From Polyangiaceae bacterium (lineage in GTDB: Bacteria; Myxococcota_A; Polyangia; Polyangiales; Polyangiaceae), in assembly GCA_016715885.1 (NCBI GenBank), contig JADJXL010000025.1:744001-808000 (forward strand): a stretch of DNA of 64,000 nucleotides. Direction: 5' to 3'. Shown one piece after another: positions 52,476 through 61,000 of this stretch. Under the pieces are notes generated by a model. The model saw nothing but the letters and a program-made list of their open reading frames with translations, had not been told where the DNA came from and did not search any database. Each line of letters begins with the position of its first letter. Position 1 is the stretch's first letter. The position numbers and the translations under genes are program-made.

Positions 52476-53875
52476 TGTCCGAAGAAGAAGTCGATCGTAA
52501 CGAATTCGAGGCGTCCGAGCCTTCCAAAATGGCCGCGCCTTTGCCCATCGTGGCGATCGTAGGCCGGCCCAACGTCGGCAAAAGCACGCTCTTCAACCGG
52601 TTCGTCGGCAGGCGAACCGCCATCGTCCATGACGAACCCGGCGTGACGCGCGATCGCCACTACGGCACCGTTACTTCGCGAACGCGACGTTACATGCTCG
52701 TCGACACCGGGGGCTTCGACCCCGAAAGCGACGATCCGATGCGGCAAAGCATCAAGAAGCAAATCGACATCGCCATCGGCGAAGCGGACGTCGTGGTCTG
52801 CGTGCTCGACGCGGCCGCGCCTCCAACGGCGGCTGATCGCGCCGAGCTCGCGCTCTTGCGGCGCTCGGGAAAACCCGTGATTTATTGCGCCAACAAGGCC
52901 GATTCGACACGCACCGAAATCGAAAGCAACGACCTGTATCGCCTTGGAGCACCCGACATCATCCCGATATCGGCGCTGCACGGACGCCGCATCGACGAGC
53001 TCGAAGACGCCATTTTCAAAGCGCTTCCGCCGCTGCCGCCGGAATCATCCGAAGTCGAAACATCCGATCACCCGATTCGCGTGGCGCTCATTGGGAAACC
53101 CAATGCCGGCAAGTCGTCGCTCGTGAATCGGTTGCTCGGAGAAGAACGCGTCATCGTCGATGCGCGCCCAGGCACGACACGCGATGCCATCGATACGCGG
53201 GTCGAGCGTAATGGTCGATCGTTCATGTTCATCGATACGGCTGGGATTCGTCGCAAGGCCAAGGTGACGAAGGAAGACAGCGTCGTCGAAGCGACGAGCG
53301 TCTTGCATGCGATCCAGGCGATGGAACGCGCCGAAGTCGTGGTGCTTCTATGCGATGCAGCCGAAGGCGTTGCGGAACAAGACGCGAAAATCCTCGGTTT
53401 GGCGGTGGATCGCGGACGAGGTGTCGTCATCGCGCTCAACAAGAGCGACCTGCTCGACAAGGGCGGGGCGAAGAAAGCCGAAGAGCTCGCTCGGGACAAG
53501 ATCACGTTCGCGCCTTGGGCTCCCGTCGTGCACATCAGCGCGAAGACCGGACGTGGTCTTGGAAAGCTCACGGAAACGGTGACCAAAGTTGCCGATGCTT
53601 ATCGCGGACGCGTGTCCACCGGCGCGCTCAATCGGTTTTTCGAGCAAGTCCTTGCGAATCGTCCACCGCCCACACAAGGCGGTCGCGCACCGCGGCTGTA
53701 CTACATCACGCAGGCTGAAACTTCGCCGCCGCTCTTCGTGGTCATGGCGAGTGACCCGGAAAAACTCCACTTCAGCTATCAGCGGTACGTGCAGAACCAG
53801 CTCAGAAAAACGTTTGGTTTCGAAGGAGTTCCCGTGCGGGTCAAGTACAAGCCGCGCAGGCGTCGCGAGAAGTAA
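52475..53875 (+). CDS. der: Double-GTPase ribosome assembly factor Der (EngA)
   Basis: 466 residues. The ATG at 52475 overlaps the era stop as TAATG, so translation is coupled. Two GTPase domains: GRPNVGKS (about residue 28), DTGG and NKAD; then GKPNAGKS (about 206), DTAG and NKSD. A C-terminal KH-like domain (RLYYITQAETSPPLFVVMASDPEKLHFSYQRYVQNQLRKTFGFEGVPVRV) ends in KPRRRREK. Der acts in 50S subunit maturation. Having era and der in one unit puts two ribosome-assembly GTPases together. Confidence 0.97.
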   Translation: MSEEEVDRNEFEASEPSKMAAPLPIVAIVGRPNVGKSTLFNRFVGRRTAIVHDEPGVTRDRHYGTVTSRTRRYMLVDTGGFDPESDDPMRQSIKKQIDIAIGEADVVVCVLDAAAPPTAADRAELALLRRSGKPVIYCANKADSTRTEIESNDLYRLGAPDIIPISALHGRRIDELEDAIFKALPPLPPESSEVETSDHPIRVALIGKPNAGKSSLVNRLLGEERVIVDARPGTTRDAIDTRVERNGRSFMFIDTAGIRRKAKVTKEDSVVEATSVLHAIQAMERAEVVVLLCDAAEGVAEQDAKILGLAVDRGRGVVIALNKSDLLDKGGAKKAEELARDKITFAPWAPVVHISAKTGRGLGKLTETVTKVADAYRGRVSTGALNRFFEQVLANRPPPTQGGRAPRLYYITQAETSPPLFVVMASDPEKLHFSYQRYVQNQLRKTFGFEGVPVRVKYKPRRRREK

Positions 53876-53884
53876 CGCTTGGAA

Positions 53885-55609
53885 TCACGCGCCTGCGACG
53901 TTCGTCCCGCGGGGCGGTACTTCCATCACGCCGCCTCGATGCCAGATGGGCACGGCGCGCGAGAAGAGCTCGAGCCGTTCGATGGCTTCGTCATCTACGA
54001 GTGATCGCAAGCCGAGCACGGCTTGGTTCACTCCGATAAAACCCATCGCCTTCGCGAGCGCACGCAGCTTTGCCACTTCGTCTTCACCTTCCTCCGAAGG
54101 CATCGCGGCAAGCTTTTCGCTGGGCGGATCCGGCGTACGCTGCGTCCCACCTCCTTCGCGTGTGCAGATTTCACGCGCGAGTTGCCGCGCCGCAACAGCA
54201 CCACGGATCATGTATTGCTCGCGCAGGAGCTGAGCGTTTGTCCGGCCAACCCTCGCGATGAGCAGCGCTTGGTCCTGCCAGTCGCAGAGCCGTTGCAAGC
54301 CGTACGGCGTATTGAAGAACAAACGCGGCGTAGGGCAATACGCGAGCGCGTGCGTCGAATCGATCCCCTCTTCGGCAAGCCGCGCGATGTCCTCGTCGCT
54401 CAGTCCGTCGATGAGCGTCATGTCACCCGTTCGCGCAACCGCGGCATTGCCAACACCGAGAAGCGTTGCGGCGCGATCCTTGACGGCTCGAAGAATGCGT
54501 TCGCCCAAGAGCGCTACGGCCACGCCTACGATGAGCGCACCCTTGTAGCCCTGAAAGAGGTAGCCCTTGCCGTCGGAGCTGTCGCCCGACCCCGACAAGA
54601 ACGCGACGGAGAAAAACGCCGTCGCCACGCTGACGATGAGCAGCGTGCGAGCGGACCACGCCATCATGCGCGCGGTGGAATCGTTGCTGGCCGAACGAAA
54701 GAGGACCTGGCCGAGGTTCAAGGTGAACGACACGGTCGTCGCAGCACCGACACTGAGCGCGACGAGATGCCGCAGTTCGTCCTCGTCCTTGGCGTAACGC
54801 AGCAAGATCACTGCACACGCGATCAAAATGGCCGAACCGAGAAAACCAAAGATGGCCGCGTGACGCCCCATGCGCTGCACCGATTCACGCATGAGTCCCG
54901 CTTCGTAGGACCACGTGCGATCGAGTTTGAACTTCCAATCGGTGCGATCGCGCAGCGGCATGGTTGGGGGATACGTGATCTCCAGGGAAAACTCGCCGCG
55001 CGCAAAACGTCGCTCGACGAGCAGCGCCGCACAAGTGGCCAAGATCGCGGGCATCGCGACGGCGCCGAGCACACGCAAACGCGCGACGGGCTCCGCGTTC
55101 CACCCCGCAAGGTCGTAGAACGCCACGATGAACATGCCGAAAAGGCAGGCGTAAATGATCCACCGCACGATCGACGGCGCGACGAGCGCGATGAATCGGA
55201 GGCCCGCGCGGTACGCTTCTTCCGCACGGAGCGTGTGCTCGACGAAAGAGCCGCCCAAGAACGCGTGAAAGAAGAACACGACGATCGCCACGGCAACGCC
55301 GCCGCCGACTTGCGCGATGAGCGACGGAGCGTTTGGAATTACAAACTGGAAAAAACCGATGGCGCCGACGTACGCCAAGAGCACGACGGTCGTCGCCAAA
55401 AGGGCTCCCGGTAGCTTCAGCCGAGACGATTGCGGTTCGTCCGGGGGCGGCGGGATGTCGGTGACTCGAGGCGTCGCAGCAGCACTCCGAGCCGCTTCCG
55501 ACGGTCGCACACTTCCGTGACGAAGCGTCGCAGCAGTGGCTGCATTTGCCGGGGGTTCGGCACGATGCACGGCTTCACGTTCGGGCACGGCAGGCATCTT
55601 TTGGCCCAT
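53885..55609 (-). CDS. Polytopic membrane protein with cytoplasmic helical domain, unknown
   Basis: 574 residues from ATG 55609. N-terminal Ala/Pro-rich soluble tail (about 1-65), then six to eight membrane helices (LLATTVVLLAYVGAIGFFQF, VGGGVAVAIVVFFFHAFLGGSF, IIYACLFGMFIVAFYDL, ...). The C-terminal region (about 390-570) is soluble: LIDGLSDEDIARLAEEGIDSTHALAYCPTPRLFF has a helix-hairpin-helix-like look, followed by a basic/acidic tail. It converges with der, 9 nt apart. I know no family for it. Confidence 0.72.
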   Translation of the reverse strand: MGQKMPAVPEREAVHRAEPPANAATAATLRHGSVRPSEAARSAAATPRVTDIPPPPDEPQSSRLKLPGALLATTVVLLAYVGAIGFFQFVIPNAPSLIAQVGGGVAVAIVVFFFHAFLGGSFVEHTLRAEEAYRAGLRFIALVAPSIVRWIIYACLFGMFIVAFYDLAGWNAEPVARLRVLGAVAMPAILATCAALLVERRFARGEFSLEITYPPTMPLRDRTDWKFKLDRTWSYEAGLMRESVQRMGRHAAIFGFLGSAILIACAVILLRYAKDEDELRHLVALSVGAATTVSFTLNLGQVLFRSASNDSTARMMAWSARTLLIVSVATAFFSVAFLSGSGDSSDGKGYLFQGYKGALIVGVAVALLGERILRAVKDRAATLLGVGNAAVARTGDMTLIDGLSDEDIARLAEEGIDSTHALAYCPTPRLFFNTPYGLQRLCDWQDQALLIARVGRTNAQLLREQYMIRGAVAARQLAREICTREGGGTQRTPDPPSEKLAAMPSEEGEDEVAKLRALAKAMGFIGVNQAVLGLRSLVDDEAIERLELFSRAVPIWHRGGVMEVPPRGTNVAGA

Positions 55610-55668
55610 CGTATCCAGACGCGCGCCGTCATGCGCCCTGAACTTGGCTGGTGAACGGACGTATCGTG

Positions 55669-56043
55669 TCAGCGCCGCATCGCTGGCATTGCAGTGCGCC
55701 TAGCGCCGCGGTGGATCTCCTTGCGATCGTGCGGCTCTTGGATCTCCAACGATTCTGCATCAGGAGGCAATCGCTCGGCTTTGCCGTGAAGTCCCCCAGG
55801 ATGTTCACCACGCTCCCACCGAGCTCGGCCTTCTTCGCTGCTCATGCCGCCCGCTTGCGCTTCGGCAATGCGACGCATCGTGCGCTCGTCCGCCGTTTTG
55901 GGAACTCGCGCTCGCGCAACCACTCGGCGCCGACGTGAATCGAGCCACGATACGAAGAGCGCCGTGACGAAAATGCCTGCCAAATATCCGAGCGTTCGAG
56001 CGAACCCACGCGAACCGCGACGCTTCCAGAGTCGAGCTTTCAT
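55669..56043 (-). CDS. Small single-pass membrane protein, charged tail
   Basis: 124 residues from ATG 56043, no clear Shine-Dalgarno. A basic N-terminus (MKARLWKRRGSRGF), one membrane helix (TLGYLAGIFVTALFVSWL) and a long Arg/Glu/Ala-rich charged C-terminal tail. The gene fills most of the space between the 56113 and 53885 genes on the same strand, which supports it, but codon bias is not decisive. A plus-strand frame at 55651-55938 competes and looks less protein-like. Confidence 0.45.
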   Translation of the reverse strand: MKARLWKRRGSRGFARTLGYLAGIFVTALFVSWLDSRRRRVVARARVPKTADERTMRRIAEAQAGGMSSEEGRARWERGEHPGGLHGKAERLPPDAESLEIQEPHDRKEIHRGARRTAMPAMRR

Positions 56044-56112
56044 GCACGGAACGTGAGGCCTATCGGGCCGTCGTAAATGCCTTGGACGAACCTCCGCTCG
56101 GCTTCCAGCTCG

Positions 56113-56856
56113 TTACTTCTTCTTGGTGGCTCTTCGCCGAATCTCACACATGAGATCGCACGGCTCGGGCGGAGGTTGCTTCACCTCGGGCTTCGGCTCG
56201 GCGGCCGGCTCGGCCTTGCGTGCTCGATCGCGCAGCGGCGGGTTCGTCACGGCACGTCGAATCTTTTGCGGTGCCGGAGCTCGTGCTTGCACCGCCTTCG
56301 GTTGTGCGGGACTTGGAAGCGCAGTCGCAACCGATTGCGGCGTCGGTTGCGGTCGTGGCGCTTCGGCACGCTCACGCGGCTCCGGCGACACCGTTCGCGC
56401 CGCCGCCGCCACGCCATTCTGAAGCTGAGGAACGGATTTCGACTGCGCCTCGAGCCCCCGAGCATGCAGGCCGATCAGCGTCCCCACCGCCGCCACGGCC
56501 ATCAACGACGCGGCTGCAACCCACTTTCCACGTCCTCCAGTTGCCTTCGCCTGCGCGTCATTCGCTTGATTTTGCGTCCCCACCACCTGCGGCACCAACG
56601 TGATTTCAGGTACGGCAAACAAGCCTGCATCCGCCGGATTCAATACCGGCGGAAACAAATCCACCGGCTCGGCATTCGCCATGAGCTTTTTCAAATCAAT
56701 GACGCCCGAGTCCTCGAGCGTCGTCTCTCGCGTCGACGCAGCCGGCTCCACCTTCGCAGCAAGCGTCTTCAACGAAAGCATTCCTGCATGATCATCGTTC
56801 CGTCCGGACAAACCTCCCATCGACGACGATGGCTGGTCAAGTCGATCGCTCTTCAT
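56113..56856 (-). CDS. Single-pass membrane protein with Pro/Ala/Arg-rich tail
   Basis: 247 residues from ATG 56856, with GGAGAGG 6 nt upstream. Cytoplasmic N-terminal region (about 1-105, with an EDSGVIDLKKLMANAEP motif of the type found in kinase-substrate proteins), one membrane helix (GKWVAAASLMAVAAVGTLIGLHARG, about 109-133), then a disordered Pro/Ala/Arg-rich periplasmic tail ending EPCDLMCEIRRRATKKK. The paired Cys near the end could bind a metal or form a disulphide. No recognised family. Divergent from the esterase-like gene at 57017. Confidence 0.68.
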   Translation of the reverse strand: MKSDRLDQPSSSMGGLSGRNDDHAGMLSLKTLAAKVEPAASTRETTLEDSGVIDLKKLMANAEPVDLFPPVLNPADAGLFAVPEITLVPQVVGTQNQANDAQAKATGGRGKWVAAASLMAVAAVGTLIGLHARGLEAQSKSVPQLQNGVAAAARTVSPEPRERAEAPRPQPTPQSVATALPSPAQPKAVQARAPAPQKIRRAVTNPPLRDRARKAEPAAEPKPEVKQPPPEPCDLMCEIRRRATKKK

Positions 56857-57016
56857 GAAGTACCTCTCCGCATCAATGTGACCCGCAACCCCACTCGAGC
56901 TTTTGACGAAAGAATAAATTTCTACTCTTACCAAATATCTCGATTGCGACGGGCTTGGTCCGGCGGGTCGGTCGTGCTACCGAGCGTGCTGGGCGTTTTG
57001 CGCGCCTCGGAGCTCG
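56857..57016. promoter_or_regulatory. AT-richer divergent intergenic region
   Basis: 160 nt between divergent genes at 56856 and 57017. The segment 56903-56940 is notably AT-rich (contains TTGACG at 56903-56908 and runs of A and T) in a GC-rich genome, so it probably holds one or both promoters. No clean -10 box could be fixed. Confidence 0.4.
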
Positions 57017-60001
57017 ATGCGTCGTCTTTCTGCACTTTTGCTCGTCCATTTTGCGCTTTGCGGGGGCCTGTCGTGTCGTCCGCCGGCGGAACATGGGGTC
57101 GATCGTCAGCCGTATGGCCGAGGTCCGGGCGATGCGGCCGCGCCGGATGGTTCCGACGGAGACGCGACGGCGGAAGCGGCGCAACGCTGTAGTGCGAACG
57201 ACAACCGATGTGCTTCGGACGACGTAGCGCTCGTCTGTGCGGACGGCGGACAGCTCAATCCAGAGACGTGCGGGGCGGGATCGGTTTGTCTTGGCACAGG
57301 CTGTTTGTCCTTACGCACCAAGGACGACCAATCGCTCGATGCAAAAACGCTCTTGGCTCCGCACGGCGAAGGTTGGTTCAATGCATGGACGGCGGTCGGT
57401 CCCATTCCTGGTCCCATACTGGACGGACAAACGACGGCGAATGCGGACGCAGGGCCCGAGGTCGCGGCAAAGTCGCTGTGCGCCAGAGACGGTCGCGTTG
57501 ACGTTCACGACAAGACGGATGGCAAAAAGGGCTCACGAGGAACGACGCATTACGAGCTTTCGGGATTCGTCCTCGCGGGGCGTACGGCGAAGGTCGCATT
57601 CACTGCTGGGTTTGCGGGCACGGTACGGATATCGCTCGACGGGAAAACGATTCTGGAAGGAGCCCGGGATGCCGATCCGCCGCCATTCAAAGACGAAATG
57701 CGCATAGCGGTGGACGTGGAGCGCGGGGTGCATCGGATCGTGGTGCACGTCGAACAATCTACGAATGCTCCAACGTCGTTTTGGCTAAGGGCGCGATCTC
57801 CCGCAGGAGGACCCGCACCGGATTTGCTTTTTGCGCCTGATCCCAAAGCGCAGTGTGGCGTTACGGACCTTTTGAGTGCAAACGTTTCGAAGAAGCCCGA
57901 TGCCAATGGTTTTTCCATCGAAGTGCGCCCGGCGTGGCTGGGACTCGGGCCTCGGCAACCGACCGACCTGCCCTATCGCGTGGAAATGGACGTCAAGAAG
58001 GGCGAAAATCGGCTGCTCGCCGAAGGAGCATTGCCCAAGGAAAAGGTAGGTTCGTCCGAAGGAACGTTTTCCTTTACGGCGCCGCTCGAGAGCGCGGGAG
58101 CTCATGAAGCGCGCATTCGGCTGGGCGATCCGCCGGGGTATGAAATCACGGTGCCCATCGTGGTTCGTCAAAACCTGCATCGGCGAATCGTTGCGTTGGC
58201 TGCGAAACGGTCGATGATCGAAGGGTCGAAAGCTTCGCGTGGCGACAAAGACAGCTTGATTTATCACATTGAAGATTTGATGAACGACATCGCTGGGGGT
58301 GATCCAGACGTGTCGTGGATCAAGCGGCGGACGGAGGAAGCGGAGAAGCTCGTCGAATCGCTGGAGCAAGGCAAATCGCCTTATGCGGGTCGTACGGGGG
58401 TCGTTCGTCGCGCCTATCGATCGCCGCTCGATGGGAATTTGCAGCCTTATGTGCTCTTCGTGCCGCGAGCCGCTCGCAAAGGCAAAGCGCTGCCGCTCGT
58501 GGTGGCGTCGCATGGCTTGGGCAATCGTCCGGAGGTAGCGCTTCGCGTGGTCCTTGGCGAAGCGCCCGAAGGCGGGTTTCAGGGGACGCACGAGGCGAGG
58601 CATTTGCCGGGTTTGCCAGACTTGGGTGCGTTCATCGTAGCGCCTTGGCAGTTTGGCAATTCGGGCCAAAGGCACTTGGGTGAAGCGGATCTGCTCCACG
58701 TGATCGACGAAGTGCGAGCGCATTATCCCATCAACGATCGGCGCATTTCGATGACGGGGTATTCGCTCGGAGGCACGGTATCGTTTGTCCTTCCATTACA
58801 TTATCCAGACGTATTTTCATCGTCGGCGCCGCTGTGTGGTTATCCCAATTTGCTCGATTGGAGCAGCATTCGCACGCCGCCGCACAAGCCTTGGGAGGAT
58901 GTTCTCATTTCCAAACGGTACATCGTGAACTGGGCGGAAAATGGGCGGCACGTGCCCATGTTCATGGTGCATGGCGGCAAAGACGAACCTCGTCGCTCCG
59001 AGGTCATGGCAAAGCGTTATCGAGCGCTGGGATATGCCCACGAGCTCGATGTGCAGGAGGACCTCGACCACAACGTTTGGGATTACGGCTACGAAGACGG
59101 GGACATGATTCGGCGGCTCATCGGGCGGCAAAGGCCCGAGGTACCCGAGCACGTGCGGCTGGTCACGGGGGAATGGCGATACGACAAGGCATATTGGGTA
59201 CGCGTGCTGGGTCTTGGCGCCGAGGACAAGTTTGCCGACATCGATGCGCGGTATTCAAAAAAAGACGCAACGATCACGATAAAAGCGCGACACGTGGAAT
59301 CGTTTGCGCTCGATTTGAAACAGCTTGCATTGAAGCAGGAGCCGCGCGTGACGGTGAATGGTAAGAGCATGGCGGGGCCATTCAATTCGGATGCGGCGTA
59401 TTTCGTAATGCAGGGCAGCGAGTTTGTCCAAGTAGCATCCGAGCCATCGCGGGCGGGGCGAAAGCGAGCGGGCGTTTCGGGACCGATCGACGACATCGAT
59501 CGGCATGGGCGACTCATCGTATACGGCACGCAGGATCCGGCGCAAATCGAGGAAAACCGGATGGTGGCCGAGCACTTCGCGTCGTTCGACACGTTTGCAG
59601 CGCGATTTCCAATCAAGAGCGACACGGAGATCTCGGACGCGGAGATCGAGTCGCGGAGTTTGGTGCTCATCGGAAATCCTAAATCGAATCGAGTGACGGC
59701 ATTATTCGAAGCGTCGCTGCCGGCACGTTTCGAGCCCCACGCGATAACGCTGCGTGGAAAACGTCACGAAGGGGATGACGTGGGGATATCGTTCATTCAT
59801 CCGCATCCTCGGAATGCGAACGAATACGTGGTCGTGCATGCGGGCGTAGGTATTACAGGCACGCTCGCGAGCCGTCACTTGCCGCGGTTTTCGCCGGACT
59901 TTCTGGTGTACGACGCTCGAATGACGGCGCAGCGCGGAGGGCACCTTTTGGATCGACGCGAAGTGCTCGATGGGGGCTTTTTCGACGTGGATTGGAAGTG
60001 A
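57017..60001 (+). CDS. Large lipoprotein with alpha/beta-hydrolase (esterase-type) domain
   Basis: 994 residues from ATG 57017, with GGAG 4-5 nt upstream. A hydrophobic leader ends in a lipobox-like GGLSC. A Cys-rich segment (about 55-100) and two beta-sandwich-like regions precede an alpha/beta-hydrolase domain at about 460-700. Its motifs are PLVVASHGLGNRPE (oxyanion region), GYSLGG (nucleophile Ser, about 583), GGKDEPRR (Asp, about 655) and DLDHNVW (His, about 684), as in PHB-depolymerase or feruloyl-esterase-like (esterase D) families. The last 280 residues are beta-rich. Secreted or outer-membrane hydrolase of a polymer or ester; substrate unknown. Confidence 0.82.
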   Translation: MRRLSALLLVHFALCGGLSCRPPAEHGVDRQPYGRGPGDAAAPDGSDGDATAEAAQRCSANDNRCASDDVALVCADGGQLNPETCGAGSVCLGTGCLSLRTKDDQSLDAKTLLAPHGEGWFNAWTAVGPIPGPILDGQTTANADAGPEVAAKSLCARDGRVDVHDKTDGKKGSRGTTHYELSGFVLAGRTAKVAFTAGFAGTVRISLDGKTILEGARDADPPPFKDEMRIAVDVERGVHRIVVHVEQSTNAPTSFWLRARSPAGGPAPDLLFAPDPKAQCGVTDLLSANVSKKPDANGFSIEVRPAWLGLGPRQPTDLPYRVEMDVKKGENRLLAEGALPKEKVGSSEGTFSFTAPLESAGAHEARIRLGDPPGYEITVPIVVRQNLHRRIVALAAKRSMIEGSKASRGDKDSLIYHIEDLMNDIAGGDPDVSWIKRRTEEAEKLVESLEQGKSPYAGRTGVVRRAYRSPLDGNLQPYVLFVPRAARKGKALPLVVASHGLGNRPEVALRVVLGEAPEGGFQGTHEARHLPGLPDLGAFIVAPWQFGNSGQRHLGEADLLHVIDEVRAHYPINDRRISMTGYSLGGTVSFVLPLHYPDVFSSSAPLCGYPNLLDWSSIRTPPHKPWEDVLISKRYIVNWAENGRHVPMFMVHGGKDEPRRSEVMAKRYRALGYAHELDVQEDLDHNVWDYGYEDGDMIRRLIGRQRPEVPEHVRLVTGEWRYDKAYWVRVLGLGAEDKFADIDARYSKKDATITIKARHVESFALDLKQLALKQEPRVTVNGKSMAGPFNSDAAYFVMQGSEFVQVASEPSRAGRKRAGVSGPIDDIDRHGRLIVYGTQDPAQIEENRMVAEHFASFDTFAARFPIKSDTEISDAEIESRSLVLIGNPKSNRVTALFEASLPARFEPHAITLRGKRHEGDDVGISFIHPHPRNANEYVVVHAGVGITGTLASRHLPRFSPDFLVYDARMTAQRGGHLLDRREVLDGGFFDVDWK

Positions 60002-60008
60002 AGCTGCG

Positions 60009-60935
60009 CTAGTTGTTGCAGTCCAGGATCGTCAGCAAATTGGTGAGCTGAACGCCGACCGTCGGAACACGGTACGGGCTATCGACGGACGTACGGCACT
60101 CCCAGTGCTGGCCGTTCGCAATGCACGCGCCACTTTTGGCAGCGCACCTGCCGAGATCGACGAGGCCGCAGGTCGATGGCGAGTTGTCGCAGACGCGACG
60201 ATCGAGCCACCCGAGACCTCCATCGCCGAGACAAACATTCAGCAGATTGTTTTCACGGCAGAGGTAGGCGTGAAATGCCGGTGAATTGTTGGTAATGGGG
60301 AGGGTCGAAGCGAACATGTTCGCGAACACGGTCGATTCTTGGAATGGATAAAGCAGATTGTAGACCGTATTCACCCCGATGGCCGGATGTGCGCCCTCGA
60401 GAAGAATGTCGACGTGTTTGCCGGTCGCATTGAGCCGAGCGATCATGCAACCCGATACCCATTCTTGCGCATCCGTGGCGGTTGAAATGTTCGCCGAAAG
60501 CCAGCCCGGCGCCAAACCCCACCAACCTTGATAAGTCGCGTCGTTCACGTGGTCGTACACGTAAACGGTATCTGGCAGCGCGCATTGAACGAGGTATTTG
60601 ACGACGTCCGGGTACGTCGCAAGAAGATCGTCCGTGTGGGGCAGCGACGGTAGTTGATGCACGGTGGTGCCGTCCGCGTTGACGAACGAACCACCACCGC
60701 CGAGCGGATGGTGTTGCACTTCACGCATCGATTCCTGCGCGACGGCGCTCCAAAACTCGTCTGGACGCAGTCCGTTTTTCCCTGAGGGGGGCTCGTAAAA
60801 CATACCACCCGCCGCCGGTTCGAGCGGAGCTTCGATGGCTTCGGCAAGAGCAAGCTCGTCATCTGCGGGCGCACACCCGCTGGCAACCACGATGGCTGCG
60901 AAAAACGACGCAAGAAAGTGGCCAGAGAACCTCAT
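60009..60935 (-). CDS. Secreted lipoprotein, unknown function
   Basis: 308 residues from ATG 60935 with AGGAGGAGAC directly upstream. Lipobox IVVASGC. The mature part is rich in aromatic residues and Cys (YVYDHVNDATYQGWWGLAPGWLS; CRENNLLNVCLGDGG; CDNSPSTCGLVDLGRCAAKSGAC). Distributed Cys pairs suggest a disulphide-stabilised fold. No catalytic motif recognised. It converges with the esterase-like gene, 7 nt apart, and lies downstream of the kinase gene on the same strand. Confidence 0.78.
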   Translation of the reverse strand: MRFSGHFLASFFAAIVVASGCAPADDELALAEAIEAPLEPAAGGMFYEPPSGKNGLRPDEFWSAVAQESMREVQHHPLGGGGSFVNADGTTVHQLPSLPHTDDLLATYPDVVKYLVQCALPDTVYVYDHVNDATYQGWWGLAPGWLSANISTATDAQEWVSGCMIARLNATGKHVDILLEGAHPAIGVNTVYNLLYPFQESTVFANMFASTLPITNNSPAFHAYLCRENNLLNVCLGDGGLGWLDRRVCDNSPSTCGLVDLGRCAAKSGACIANGQHWECRTSVDSPYRVPTVGVQLTNLLTILDCNN

Positions 60936-61000
60936 GTCTCCTCCTACGGATTGTCGGAACATCTGACAACCATATCACAGAACAACACGCTCACGTTACG

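Noticed and set aside
55651..55938. 95-codon plus-strand frame
   Set aside because: It overlaps the minus-strand membrane-protein candidate at 55669-56043, which has a clear membrane helix; the plus frame has no leader, domain or ribosome site.
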